Below are positions 34,601 to 49,868 of a stretch of DNA of 64,000 bases, piece by piece. The translations under genes were made by a program, and so were the position numbers. This DNA is from Bugula neritina (taxonomy: Eukaryota; Bryozoa; Gymnolaemata; Cheilostomatida; Bugulidae). The notes beneath the pieces are model-generated. The model saw only the letters and a program-made list of their open reading frames with translations, ran no database searches and was not told the origin of the DNA. Within the stretch, counting starts at the first letter, position 1. Each line of letters begins with the position of its first letter. Where the stretch lies: positions 29,245,628 to 29,309,627 of the forward strand of contig OZ037767.1 of assembly GCA_964035545.1 (NCBI GenBank), read 5' to 3'.

Positions 34601-37236
34601 TGATATTAAACACCTGATACTATACACCTGATACTACACACCTGATACTATACACCTGATACTATATACCTGATACTATACACCTGATACTATACACTTG
34701 ATACTACATATCTGATACTATACACCTGATACTATAAACCTGAACTTACACACCTAATACTGCTTGCATCTGCCCACACTTGCAGTAACTTATTGAACGT
34801 TGTGTGATACAGATGGACACGAGAGGGAGATGACGCCAAGTAGCCAATTACGTTGTAGAGCAGCTTGCTGACGTCTGCACTGGTATAGAATTTGTGCAGC
34901 AGCACCTTGTCCATTATTAGGTATTGAAGTTTCTTAGAATCTAAAATAAACACACCATGTTTACAGTTTACAACTTAAGAGGCTGTCCCTTGCATACGCA
35001 TCAGTAAATAAGTAGTTTTTTTCAACTTGATAGACACACTATTCTAAGAACTGAAAACATACGTTGTGAAAATAGATTACTGAAATTATTATAAATGCTT
35101 GTCAGAAAAGTTTTTCAAACAACTTTATGAGTCGACTTATAATTTAGAAAACTAAACTTGATATAAATTTCAACATCGGCACACAAAAAAATAATCTGTG
35201 CAATCAACTGCCTCATTTTAATATTTGACATTGTATTTTTAGTAAATTCAATGAAAAGATAAGACAATTACATCAATTTTCTTTTAGAGAAAAACAATAT
35301 TTTGGATTCACACTGCTTGTAATATGAAATGAATAGTGAAATTATTTTGTATCATATGACAATAGAAGTGTGTAACTGAATGTCATTTGTATCAAATAAA
35401 AAGCGCCAAATGTATGAATGCAGAAAATAGCCTGTAGTTAGTACAAACACTTACTACAATAAAATAATCACACTATGGTATCAATTTAATCAATAAACTA
35501 TAATCAATGATGTAGGAAATAGACAGACATAACAAACACATATTCACCATAGTTAGTTGTTAGAAACAATAACAAACCTATTATGGTGTTACCAAGCAAT
35601 GCCGATATATCATCATAGTGATAGACACAACGGAGTAAAGGAATGATTGTAGAGTCCAAAGCTGTCACAGCTATTCCACTAACTACTTTGTGAAAAACTC
35701 TGGACAATAGGAAGTCTTGGTTAACCTGCAAATAAAGAGACTGACTCCATTAAAGCGGAGGTAACACTAAAGATTTGGTTAAGAAGCCATTAAAGATACT
35801 TCCATTACATGTGTAATTGCTTACTTTGTTATAATGCAGTAACACGTGACCACGGAAATCAAACTTCACTGTTTATTAAAATCTCACATTTCAAACGAAA
35901 TGGCTGCCATCTAAGTTACTAGAATATTCCGGAAGCTCACCATAATGTCTGCGAGTAGTGATGTCCACAGGTCTATGGCCAGTCCATGCACACACAGCTT
36001 GCCGATCAGCAAACTGATGAACGACACGGAACTAGACAGACCTTTCTGCAGTCTGACCTTGACATCATTTAGACTGAGGAGAATAGACTTGTACAGGGTC
36101 GGGTAGTAAACGTTCCTCTGAAGATTAAGGGGGACATTTTGCTGAAACCTGACAAAATGAATGTTCAATTCACATAGCAGAGTATTGTAAATAATGCAAC
36201 TGTGTATATCAAAACTGTAACACCGATTACATAAAATACAACTATTTAGAGATATAATAGTGTAGGAAAGTACAAATTCATAAATTTATAAATTCATAGC
36301 AGCAGAAACTTGGCTTCTTACAGGTAATATAAGCATTATACAATTCTTCTTTCATATGCCCTTCACTGCTCACCTGTTAGCTGCCTTATCAGGTAGACAA
36401 GCGTACGCCTGAACGAGTGAGTCGTGTTCACCATTCAACATATAGCTGTCTGTGGAGCACTTGCTCACCATGATGTCAGCGAGTTTACCGGCAGCAACCA
36501 GTTGCGAGAGATATACAACACATTTCTCTTGAGTAACAGTGGCATAATCACTCGACAGGCCTGCATAAAGCACCTGAAATGTAATTCCTGAATTGTTAGA
36601 AAAGACAACTACAGCAAAAATACCTGTATCATACTTTAACATACAAGTGAAGTTTAAAATATAGAAAAATATTAAATATGTTTGCAGTTAAAATATAATC
36701 AGGCTGCCTTCCATATTTTTGTACTAGGTAGAAATGATAAATGCTAAAATGCTTAATATAAACCAGAGAGTGTAGATGCAATCTAACTCTGCTTACAGAT
36801 ATCAACAACATTAAGCATAAATACACAGAACACTATTTGAAAACAGTAGTAATTTTCGTGTGGAGTAACCAAAGCTGTAACGCCACTAAAGTAAATATAA
36901 TTTACAAGAACACAATTCAAAACGTTTCCATACCTCAAAGGAAACATCTGCTGGACCATTGAGAAATATAGCCGACAAGCATTTTGAGTTGCTGGTCACG
37001 AGCTCCAAATTTGACAGCAAAGGAAGAAGGCGATACAGAAGCTCTTCAAAAGGCCCGGACACAAAGTAACTCTGTGCAAATGGAAACTGAGAGCAAAGCT
37101 CTGTAGCTGAACAGTCACTCCTGTGTTGTGAGACAAGAAGATGGCTTAGAGTCTTCAATATGTTACCTGTCTCAGCTGAATCTGCTACACGCTTTATCAA
37201 ACTTTGGATTGTTGGTATCCAAGGCTCAGACTCCAT
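31658..37236 (-). CDS. TELO2: TELO2 (TEL2), TTT-complex subunit for PIKK maturation
   Basis: TELO2 works with TTI1 and TTI2 and with HSP90/R2TP to fold and stabilise PIKK kinases (mTOR, ATM, ATR, DNA-PKcs, SMG1). Thirteen exons, in transcript order: 36934-37236, 36374-36573, 35941-36148, 35578-35725, 34754-34940, 34309-34475, 33827-34050, 33260-33460, 32914-33084, 32701-32830, 32441-32580, 32052-32212, 31658-31886. They join in phase to 822 residues; human TELO2 is 837. Signatures seen are the acidic linker LDSDDDLEP (about 484-492), matching the CK2-phosphorylated DSDD motif bound by PIH1D1, then VAQYLCKEFSARNYNVRQ, NWREIVDRRIEAKTRRF and FSAVAGHFFFPLL. The protein is otherwise an alpha-helical repeat. 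An in-frame TAA directly precedes the chosen ATG. The acceptor of the 32052-32212 exon has a weak pyrimidine tract and is the least certain boundary. Confidence 0.95.
33183..33224. repeat. CCACCG-type trinucleotide repeat in TELO2 intron
   Basis: A short run of CCACCACCGCCG-type triplets lies in the intron between the two TELO2 exons ending at 33260 and 33084. Intronic, with no coding role. Confidence 0.7.
34495..34745. repeat. 14-bp minisatellite (CCTGATACTATACA)
   Basis: About 17 copies of CCTGATACTATACA, with occasional TATTAAA or TACTACA variants, lie in a TELO2 intron and nearly fill it from the exon-6 acceptor side to the exon-5 donor at 34753. Confidence 0.93.
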
Positions 37237-39250
37237 TTAACTGCACTAAAAAATAAATAAGTAACGGCATTACAATTTAGTTATTGCTATCAAAACTGTT
37301 CATTCCGAGATATACTCCTGTCTTGTTTAGTTGCATGCATTTAGTTACTCTGGTAGTGACACTGTGTGTTGTTTACTTGTTATCATTAACCTAACCTAAT
37401 TACTACCACATTAAGTTAATTAATAATTAAGTAATTGAATACATTTTTAAAATGCCTAAAACAAAAATGACAGGTATCCAGACTGCTTGCACATGCATAT
37501 TTATAAGTAACTTTACTGATTTTGTGAGCACAAACTTCAAAGTCGAGGAGATATAATAAAAATATATACTCTTCACAGTTTATGTTGTGACTATGAAAAT
37601 GTTATCAATATGAAAAAAAGTTTTGACTAGTACTACTTATAATACTGATTGAAAAGTTTCTATTTTTTTATAATATATGCCATAGCCCGGACCCATGGCC
37701 CTAAACTCTAAACCTAAAGTCACTCTTTCAGTTTTTACATTAGCATAAGCTCAAGTTGAAGCACTGGTACAACAAGTTCAACAGCAACTCAAACTGTAAG
37801 TGTAACACTAAGTCTAACAGCAACACTGTAAACACAGGTCATGACATTAGACTTACTCTTAGTCTTAGACTAAGACTTGGTTATACTCATAATTATTATA
37901 ATTACGAGTATGAATATTTATTTACATTAAATTTATTATTATTATTTATATTAAAATTATTATTATTATTTATATTAAAATTATTAGTTATTAAATTACT
38001 ATTAATATTATATTTACAATTAAAATATTAAGTAATAAATTATTACATAAAATGTAAGATAAATGAATTGAAGTGATCAAATCAAATCACAAATGATAAA
38101 ACAAAAACTGAAAAGACTAAAAACTAGTAAAAAGTAACTGCAACTGTAAGTGTAAAGTGAAACTAAAAGTAAAACCTAGAAATTCAGATTTAGATTAGAA
38201 GTTGCAAAACTTATTTCTATTAATACTACTATAACTGTTGATATTACCATTATATAATAATAGTAATACTATTACTCTTACTCTTAGTAACTGTAAGTAC
38301 CGCAACTGATGGTGCATGACTCAAAAATGAAATTTTCAGAGAAAGGTTTCAAGTCCCCTCTGTTATTGTTTCTAACCAAGGTTCCTTCTGCAGAGCCTGA
38401 ATGTTACAAAACTGCGCTATGAAGAAAAGAAAACTCCGTATTTATATAGTGGAGGTGACTCCATTAAATTCTAATAGCAATATAAAAATGGTACAATAGA
38501 TTAGAGGTTTTGTATAGTAATGCTTTACATTAAACTACATACAGCTACATATATAATATATAAGAGCTATCACACAGCAATTTTTTATATGGTTAAAAGT
38601 TCAAGACTAGCTTCACAATCCTACAGTTTTCTTACCTGAGACTAGCATGTGTACGTTGACTGAACTAGTCTTGTTATAGTTCGTATCAAGTAGGCTATCA
38701 TGGTTTTAACCTGCATCATCTATTGAGGACTACTGGACTATAAAGGGTATTATATTAGAAGCTCTTTTATAGATTGATGGTGGAACACAACATGTATAAA
38801 ATGACTGTCTTCATCATCTGACTCAAAATCAATGATACAGTGTGACTTATTGGCTTTTTGATCAAAGAGGAAATCTCAGACTAGTAAATTATCATCAAGA
38901 ATATTTCTATAGAAATTGCAAATGTTATCTTACAGCTGCAACGGTTACTTGGTTGCGACTTCTGCAAAAAACGCATTCAATATTTAGCCAAATAAATGAC
39001 TCATAATATAGCAGCTACTTTCGAATAAAAAATTAAGTTTATTCAAGTAGAGTAGCAAAATTAGCAGTATTAAATACTATAAAATATGATTACTTGATTT
39101 TAGTGACTATATGATCACTGGAATTATATCCCAATATCAAAAATATTTTTATTACAATATTGCTTAACAACCAATTATAGAGTACAGAAAATATACCAGG
39201 AAAAATTATTAATTGGTAAAAAGACAGGTCCATAAGTGAAACAACATCTG
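37237..39250. other. intergenic, including a cryptically simple block
   Basis: Upstream of TELO2 and downstream of the apolipoprotein-L-like gene. About 37.70-38.30 kb is a block of scrambled short motifs (ACTGTAAGTGTAACACTAAG, TTATTATTATT, TCTTAGTCTTAG) with no fixed period. The minus-strand AATAAA at 39148-39153, about 100 nt after the apolipoprotein-L-like stop, is a plausible polyadenylation signal. Confidence 0.5.
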
Positions 39251-42200
39251 CTAGTGAGTATGAGTAATGGTTCTGATTTTGTCTCGTTCTTTAACTAGGA
39301 TAGTGCAGACGTTTCGTATAGACTGAGCTGCATCAGACGGACTACCCTTCTTGATTTGAATAGCATGATGAATGACATATCCCAAGTCTACTATCATAAA
39401 CAATGAGCCGGCCAGACCCCCTCCAACCGACAGTAGCGTCCTCTTTAATCCCTGAGTAGCTCCAAACTACAACAAATTTAATTATTAAAATGATATCCTA
39501 ACTTCACTTAATTTTTATTCATAGAAATATTTATTTTTATTCTCGATTTACTATAACTGTTCGTACACGCTTGATTTTCTTACTAGATAAGGACTATTGC
39601 TTTGAAATATCCTAAACTTGACTTCTAAATAGATATGATGCCTGAATAAGTTTGACTGCATTTTTTTAAAATTCTGAAGATGACTTTCACCTTTGATGTT
39701 AAAGGCAGCTAACCTAAAAATTTATTTATAAAATTTAATATGTTGCTAAAGATGTAACTAATTTCAAATAGATGAACTTCGAATTTCCAATTCAAATATG
39801 GTCGAAAGAAAAAAGAGAGTAAATTTTTAGATGTAAATTGATCAATTTTTAGCTTGATCCTTAACCTAATCCTTATCAGCAATTCAGCTGATGATTTTTA
39901 TAAAATTTGTACAAATTCAAAGATAGTATATTGTGGTAGACAACTCAAGTTGCACTCAATTTTTCTTAGTTCAAGAATACAAGAAAAAGTTTTTACAGAA
40001 AGGGTTGACTGCAATCATAATAACATTCAATGACATAACATAATGTATGGACTAAACCAAATCATCATTAACAAATTAGCTCATAAATAAATGGATGGAC
40101 AATTCCATATTAGATGACATTGCTTTATGCAGCGGGTCACAGCTATAAGCTAATGTGGTGGCAATAGCCTCACCAAACTATGTCTATGTTTTAAAAAACA
40201 TTAAACACTAAATTTTATAGCTTGCTAAACTGCATGAGATGTCAAAGCAGTTGTGAGTGGCTTTTATTACTATTAAAAAGTCTGACAACCACCGATCAGT
40301 ATAAACCAGAATACATATTACCTTCCATATAGAGTTGCCAGCCTGAGCCCACTTCACTGTTGAGTATATAGCTTGTCCAGATTTAGCCCACCCATAACTA
40401 AAAATATATTAACATTTGTAAGTTTGCCGCATTAATTGTTTACCAACAGCAATAACTGTAAGTGTTAGCAAACTTAAAAGTGATGTTCATTGTTTTCAAA
40501 TTTTAGTTTTAAAGTCAATATTAAGTGCATTGCTCATTTTCTACGCTTTATATCCACTTATTTTACATTTTCTCAATCAACTAAACACAGCACAGCATAA
40601 ATTCAAACTTGGATTGCAAAAAAGAAAAAGCATGCCTGCTCTTGATGATGAGACTGACAAGCCAGCTGAAACGCCTTGTAAGACCTGCAAGGAGGCTGAT
40701 TGCTACATGAGTGGTAGGAACTCAAAGGGAAAGCAGCACAAAATAAATACTAGATGGGTGAACTGTGACCTCTGTCATGAATGGTACCATGGAATGTGTC
40801 AAGATCTTCAGAATGCTGATGTAAGCTTTCTTGACAAAAACGACAAAAAAGGTATCAAATGGTTTTGTAACACATGCTGTCCCCAAATTGAATCAGCTTC
40901 CATAGGAAATGAGGATGCTTCTTTAGGGAGTCTAGCAGTGATTGCTGCTAACACAGCCGCATCAGAAAAGTTGTCAAATATTGAAAGTCTGATCAAAAAC
41001 ATGACTACCGCCAATAATAGCCTTGAGATGAGGATGGAAAAGTTAGAAAAGTCTTATGCAGAAGCTGTTAAAACCAATGATGAGGGTATGCGAAAAACAC
41101 AAGAGATTAACAGGAGTGCTCAGGCCATTCTCCAGAAACACCTCGAAACAAATCAGCACGAAGCAAGGAAAAACAATGCTATTGTCTATGGGATTGAGGA
41201 AAAAGAAGAAATGACTGCACTGAATCAAGTAAAAGACCTAATGAAAAACTACTGCTTCCAACACAGCGATGCCCAACCTGATCGGCAACCAAAAAGTGCT
41301 ATAAGACTTCGAATAAGTGGACCTGTAGATCCAAACAGACCCCGACCTATCAAGGTGGAATTTACCAGCGAGGCAAGTAAGTGGGAGTTCATTAAAAGAG
41401 CGAATGCCTCTCTAAGATCGTTCAATGTGTTTGTCAAGCCAGATGAAAGTAAGGAAAAAAGAGAAGAACAATATGCATTACGTCAGCGAATTAGAGATCT
41501 AAAGCATAGCCCTGATACTGATGGAGAATACAGGATAAGAAGTCTGAAAATACAAAAGAAAGATCCTGTCTCGGGGGAATGGAGGGAAGTGAGCATAGGT
41601 CTCCACTCAAACAACCAGCACAGCCCAACTCCACAGAATTCCAACTTAATGACAGCTTAAAAATATTTGCCACGAACATAAGGTCAGCCAAAGGTAAAAC
41701 TGAAGAGCTCTCTGCTGATACCCATGATTACGACATCATCTGTCTGACTGAAACTCACCTGGACCATACAATCTTTGACCATCAAATCTTTGATTACCAA
41801 AACAAAATCATTTTTAGGAAAGATCGAGATGTACATGGGGGTGGGGTTTTGTTGGCCATCAATGATGTGATTTCTGTGGAACAGGTTTCTTGCAACAATG
41901 CAAGTAACATTGAGATCATCTTCATCCGTATTTATCAGTCCCTGCTTATAGGATGCTACTACAGACCCCCAACTGCCAGGGATCTTGGCCCACTGCATGG
42001 AGTCTTGGAGGAAGTTACAATGAAATATCCAAATGATCACCTGCTACTAATTGGTGATATGAACATGCCAGGTATTGACTGGACTGGCCCCAGAGTAAAA
42101 CCACTGTCTCATAACAAAACACTTAATTTGGAATTCTTGTCAATACTAGCACAACATAACCTTGACCAACTTATTACTGGGCCGACCCATATACATGGTA

Positions 42201-45200
42201 ACACTCTAGACCTAATATGCTCCAACAGACCAAACCAAGTAGTAGATGCCAATGTTATTCGCCCTGGGCTAAGTGACCACTTCATTTTGACAGCCAAAAT
42301 TTCCTCTCGTGCAAACAAGAACAGGTCAAAATACACATTTAAAGCTTACAATGAGGTTGACCTTGGCAGCTTTCAGCACACTCTGCAGGAAATCAAACAT
42401 AAACTCTCAGATTTAGATGATGTCAATGCAATGTGGGAGTTTTTCACAGCAGGTCTACGGGAAGCAGTTAATAAGTATGTTCCCAAGAAAACTCGGAGAT
42501 CACCAAACGATGCTGAACCAATGTGGTTTAACCAGGATAGCCGGAAAATGGTTAAAAAGCAGCGTTCCCTATATAACAGATTTAAAAAGACAGGTGACCC
42601 TTTTGATCATAAGTTATATGCGCAGTACAGAAAGCAGGCAAAGAAAAATATGCGACAGCACAAGAAGGCATATTTGGAGTCACGCATATGCAAACCTCTG
42701 GCTGAAGGCAACTGCAAACCATTTTACAAACACCTAAAGGATACGCGAACTAGTAAACAGCTCATTCGTCTAACCAAGCCAAACAACTCGTCCACAGATG
42801 ATGCCGTGGAGTGTGCAGATATCCTAAATAACCACTTTCACAAGCAATTCAACAGTGGACACCAGCTTCAAAAGCTACCAAAGACACATGCCAATGAACC
42901 CACCACCCATATTGAAATCGAGGGAGTGAAGAAGCTACTGGCAGGCCTTAAAAATGGGAAAGCTCCAGGGCCAGACCAACTACGTAAAGCTGACCTTACA
43001 ATTGATACACATCTGACTGCAGAATGCCTGACTCAGATCTATAACAAGTCCCTACAGCATGGTGAACTCCCTGACAGTTGGAAATCTGCCAATGTCACCC
43101 CTATCTTCAAGAGTGGTGACAGGAGCTCTGCCAATAACTATAGGCCAATCTCCCTAACTAGCATTCCATGTAAGCTACTAGAGCACATTGTTCTTGGTAT
43201 CTTACTAGAGAAAATAGATGGTTTCCTCCACAGCAGACAGCACGGCTTTAGAAAAGGGCTATCATGTGAGACACAACTCTGTGCCACCATGCATGATATT
43301 CTCAGTGCGGCAGATAAAGGCTTGAGCACTCATGCTGCGGTGCTTGACTTCACAAAAGCCTTTGACAAGGTGCCGCATGCACTTCTAATGGAAAAAATCT
43401 CCAGGATCGGAACAATTGACACACATATACTTCACTGGATACATAACTTCCTTACTGATAGGTCCCAGCGGGTGATACTTAATGGTAAGGTGTCACGCAG
43501 TCTCCCAGTCTCGTCAGGGGTACCTCAGGGATCAGTTCTCGGGCCTGTGCTTTTCCTGATATTTATCAATGACCTTCCAAACGAGGTAGATTGCCCAGTC
43601 GCCCTATTTGCAGACGACACCTTAATGTACCAGACCATCACAAGCCAGCAGGACACAGCCCGTTTTCAGCACAACCTGAACTCTTTGGACTCCTGGGCAT
43701 GTAGGATGGGTATGTCTTTCAATGTGAAAAAAAGCAAGATCATCATCTTTAGTAACAAAAAATTCACACATAACTATTCACTTGGAGGCCAGACTCTCGC
43801 AGTTGTTGACCACGCGTTGTATCTTGGTGTCACAATACAATCAGACCTGAAGTTCGACATGCATATCTAGCAGAAATTACTCACAGCAAAACGACAACTC
43901 GGGATGATTAAAAGGGCACTGTATTGGGCACCAGAAAAGGCGAAGTTAATAGCATACAAAGCCCTGTGTCGTCCTCACCTAGAATATGCTGCTGCTGTGT
44001 GGGACCCGAGCTCCAAGAAGGCTGTAGTAGATATTGAGCAAGTGCAAGAGCAGGCTGTGAGATTTGTGGCAGGTATTAAAGGCAGGGGTGGCTCAGATGA
44101 GGCAAGATCTAGGCTTGGATTAACCCCCCTGCAAAACAGGCGCAAAGACCTACGACTTAGTCTCTTGATGCGGATCCTGGCCAAAGAGGAATATCATCCT
44201 TCACTCTCAAAATCGTATGAACACCTCATCGACCAGCCCACTACATCAGTTACCACCAGGTCCCAGTCAAATGGCATGCCCACCACTTTTAGAACTAACA
44301 CCTCACTATTTCATGCCAGCTTCCTACCCAGAACAATACGTGATATGAAAATAACATCAAATGCTGCTCACAGACAGGACTCATAAGTCCCTGTACTGGC
44401 ACCAAAGTCTTAAAACAGAACTGCACTTATGCGATAAAAGTATTAACTACATTTAATAATTCTGTTCACCAAACGAGGCACGTCGTTTACACTAATCTAG
44501 TGGTCTAACGTGATTGCATCTTCAAGTAAGTCAAGTAAGAAAAGTCTCAGTAAGAAAGACTTAGTGCTGTTGGGAAACTATATTTTCTATTTGCCTAAGA
44601 AATGCTTAGTATTCACCACAAAATGAATAAGCATATTTTTTATTACATAAAAGATCTTTGACCATCAGAAAAAATGAACAGTTTAAAATGAATAATCAAT
44701 AATTATAAAATTAAATATAATTGCCATCCTTCAAGTTTAATCTGAATTCAAGCAAATGAGAGAGCAAATGATCATTATAAAGAATTATAATATGACTGTC
44801 ATTGTACCATAATAATTAATAAGTTTGACAGATTTCGCCTGAATGCAATACTCTTAATGATAATCATTGTGACTTACACACGGACGCCTGAAACCCAGAG
44901 CTTTTGAATTCCATCTACAAGAGATTTTAGATTTGACCTAACTTTGTGTTTTTGTTCAGTATCTATATCTGATGTGTCAATAGTATTTTCTATTTTGGCA
45001 AATAGAGCTGTTTGAACAGTTTTGTCATGTTCCAAGGCTTTTTGAGCTTCGTCAACCCTGGTTTTCTTCTTTAAATATTCAACTATTTCCGCTAATGTAG
45101 CTGTCACGCCTCCTCCTGCTGCAACTGTCAAGCCAGTTCCAGTAAGAAATAGACTAGCACCACCTGTAAAAAAAGTTAGAGCCAGTCCACCCAAGGCTAA

Positions 45201-45398
45201 TCCTCCTCCAATAGCACCAGCAATGCCTCCAACAATTTTAGAGTATGTAGCTTTTTTATGCAAAGAATCTAATTCATCAGCGACTCGAGACAGCTCTTGA
45301 ATTGTTTTATTCCGTAACTCCAGCCAATCCTCAATTTCTAATTTTATCTGCTGCTCTTTTTTCTCAACCTCAGCTGATTTTGTGATGATTAAACCCAT
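39251..45398 (-). CDS. apolipoprotein-L-like membrane-inserting protein
   Basis: Three exons in transcript order: 44878-45398, 40322-40397, 39251-39466. Phases match (2, 0) and give 270 residues. The N-terminus (1-50) is a charged amphipathic helix. Residues 55-104 form a long Gly/Ala/Leu hydrophobic hairpin (GGIAGAIGGGLALGGLAL onward), the hallmark of the APOL fold, followed by a charged helix. The last exon carries VGGGLAGSLFMIVDLGYVI, a second hydrophobic segment, then IKKGSPSDAAQSIR, resembling the APOL C-terminal helix. Vertebrate APOLs associate with intracellular membranes and lipids, and some form ion channels; the role here is inferred only from fold. An in-frame TAG lies two codons before the ATG, supporting the start. 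There is no signal peptide, so it is probably intracellular. The first intron (about 4.5 kb) is mostly a LINE inserted in the opposite direction. Confidence 0.85.
40632..41660 (+). CDS. LINE ORF1: PHD finger, coiled coil and RNA-binding-like protein
   Basis: The frame is open from 40530. I chose the Met at 40632 (MPALDDETDKP) because the upstream part is hydrophobic and low-complexity and probably flanking intron; this gives 342 residues. A PHD zinc finger starts at CKTCKEADC, followed by WVNCDLCHEWYHGMC and WFCNTCC. Then comes a coiled coil (about 120-185) and a segment starting RKNNAIVYGIEE that resembles the RRM-like part of LINE ORF1 proteins. ORF1 proteins bind element RNA. It ends inside ORF2, which overlaps it by about 80 nt in another frame. 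Confidence 0.85.
   Translation: MPALDDETDKPAETPCKTCKEADCYMSGRNSKGKQHKINTRWVNCDLCHEWYHGMCQDLQNADVSFLDKNDKKGIKWFCNTCCPQIESASIGNEDASLGSLAVIAANTAASEKLSNIESLIKNMTTANNSLEMRMEKLEKSYAEAVKTNDEGMRKTQEINRSAQAILQKHLETNQHEARKNNAIVYGIEEKEEMTALNQVKDLMKNYCFQHSDAQPDRQPKSAIRLRISGPVDPNRPRPIKVEFTSEASKWEFIKRANASLRSFNVFVKPDESKEKREEQYALRQRIRDLKHSPDTDGEYRIRSLKIQKKDPVSGEWREVSIGLHSNNQHSPTPQNSNLMTA
41579..44386 (+). pseudogene. LINE ORF2: endonuclease-reverse transcriptase, interrupted by one TAG
   Basis: The frame encodes an apurinic-type endonuclease (FATNIRSAKGK, LTETHLD, LLIGDMNMPGIDW, LSDHFIL) and a reverse transcriptase with YRPISLTS, HGFRKGLSCETQL, VLDFTKAFDKVPH, SSGVPQGSVLGPVLF and the catalytic FADD. A single in-frame TAG at 43868-43870 stops it after 763 residues. 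The same frame then stays open to the TAA-type end at 44386, with KRQLGMIKRALYW and CRPHLEYAAAVWDP, the usual C-terminal part. Without the TAG it would be about 935 residues. The catalytic domains lie before the stop, so loss of function is likely but not proven. Confidence 0.9.
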
Positions 45399-47441
45399 GA
45401 TCTAGACTGTACCAGTGGTAACTACTAGATCTAGTAGTCAGCATTTACACTTTGAGTTAGTCTTTGACTTTTAGTTATACTCATACTGATACTACCAATT
45501 TTTATATTTCTCTATGTTTACATGGCTGACCACGTGATTAAATATTTATACCCGTTTTGTTAAAGCGCGATATTTTTATTGTGCAATGGAGTCATTATTT
45601 CAAATTATCATTGCACAAAATTTTTAATAGTCATTTATTTTGTGCTTTTGTTATAAATTTATTAATTAAATTAGACAAATTACATGCCTATATTTTTCAA
45701 ATTCATCTTTGCTGAGTTTTGTATCACAAAATAGGCTGGGTTCTTTTTAATAAAGCACAAGTATTGTTAGATTTGTACAATACCCTATAATGATTAGATT
45801 CGCGTTTCCGTGTACATCGCCGTTGAATAATATGCTAAAAAGTTAGACAGCCGCTTTAAACAGCACCTAATTGTTGGTCACTGAGTCTAATAATTTAGAG
45901 TATCGAGTTGAAACAGCTATGTCTATACAAATACTGCACTCAATAACTTCTCATATTTGTGCTGCTTCAAGCGGTTCCGGAGTTTTTAAAATAGTATCAA
46001 TTGATTATGATATTATTCATGTTCCTATTGTACTTGTAGGATTGATACTGATAGGTCGAACTCAAAATACAATTATTGCATCTCTCTAGCATTAGTCATA
46101 ATCACGGTAATGGTGTTTATTTCGTATAATTATTTGACTAAAAAATTATATTTAATATTCAATTTCATGTAATTGGTTTAATTTTGCAATTAAATTACTT
46201 TTAGTTTAACTTTAAATTTTAGTTTTACTATTCTCATACTGATACTGTCATAGTCACTATCATAGTGATAGTCATTCTCATTCTCATTTTGATTCACATT
46301 GATTTATTAATATATTTAATAGATAAAGAATAATGTTAATATTATTATAGACTATCACTATAGACATAGTTAATGTTATAGTCTAAGTCTAACTCTTCAT
46401 AAGGTATAACAATTAAAATGAATTAAAATATTGGCAATACTTATACTTATACTAACTTATAGTTATAGTTATACTAATGTATAACTATAACTATGGGTAT
46501 AACACCAACTTAAGTTATTAACTGTTAGTGTTACTGTTAGTATTAGACTTAGAGTTCGTTAATGTAACGATCAATATCATACTCATACTCAAAGTCATAG
46601 TCATGATCATACTGTAGTCGTAGAGGTATAACTGTATCACATTTACTATTATAATTGCTATTACCGTTACTATTAGTATTAGTATTAGCTATCAGGCTTA
46701 GCTTTAGACCCGTTTTCACAGTTTTGAATCCACTGTAAGTTATTCTTGAATATATATTTAGTACTTTACTGACTACTGATGCATACAATAGTGCATATAA
46801 GAATAACCAATGATTAAAACTGTGACACACCCTTGGGCCCTGGCTCTTCCACCTAACAGGGTGGTTTAGTGTGAAGAAAATTTTGACAGACATTCATATT
46901 CATATTGATATTCATATATTGTAATTCAAAATTGTCTATTATTAATACCATTAGTATGATCAATGTTAGTATGGGACATAGTGAATTACTACTATTGCTA
47001 TTAGTAATACTAATATCAATAGCAATTGAGTATAAGTTTTAGTATTATTATTACTTTTGTTTTTCTGTATTAGTATTGCTTTCACTTTTAGTACTTCCTG
47101 TACGTATAACTATTAGTATTATATTCACTTTTAGTACTATAGTAATTTAATATGCACACTAAAACAACATGGGCTTGCACTGTAATTTGGGGGCATATTT
47201 AATAGGGAGTTTTAGGTTTTTTTATTTTAATTTAATAAGAGATTTCTTAGAAAAAAATTATTGCAACTTTAACCACACTTATTTGCTGTAATGTATAATA
47301 AAGCTAGTGAGGTTGTTTGTTAGATGTCATTGTAACTTCACTTCGTAAATATTTGGCAGGACGTTCATTTCTTTCAGCCTAGCAGAGCGTGGTAGTTACT
47401 TTGCGAGCTGCTGATTGGTTACTGGTTTCCATTTGTCAAAG
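45399..47441. other. divergent intergenic region with a cryptically simple block
   Basis: Lies between the starts of the apolipoprotein-L-like gene (-) and TMEM50 (+), so it should hold both promoters. A CACGTG E-box occurs near 45.53 kb and an ATTGG (CCAAT-type) motif near 47.41 kb; neither is proven. About 46.20-47.15 kb is a scrambled short-motif block (TACTATTAGTATTAG, CATAGTCATGATCATAC) without a fixed period. Confidence 0.45.

Positions 47442-49868
<2,427 letters not shown>

Larger units (their letters stand above)
40580..44455 (+). mobile_element. CR1/L2-like non-LTR retrotransposon (LINE), near full length
   Basis: Two overlapping frames encode a PHD-finger ORF1 and an endonuclease/reverse-transcriptase ORF2, in the antisense direction inside the first intron of the apolipoprotein-L-like gene. 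The ends are approximate: the 5' edge is placed just before the ORF1 start and the 3' edge soon after the ORF2 stop, as no target-site duplication was resolved. The organisation (endonuclease, RT, PHD-type ORF1) fits the CR1/L2 group; the exact clade is an inference. Little decay apart from one nonsense codon suggests a fairly recent insertion. Confidence 0.85.
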
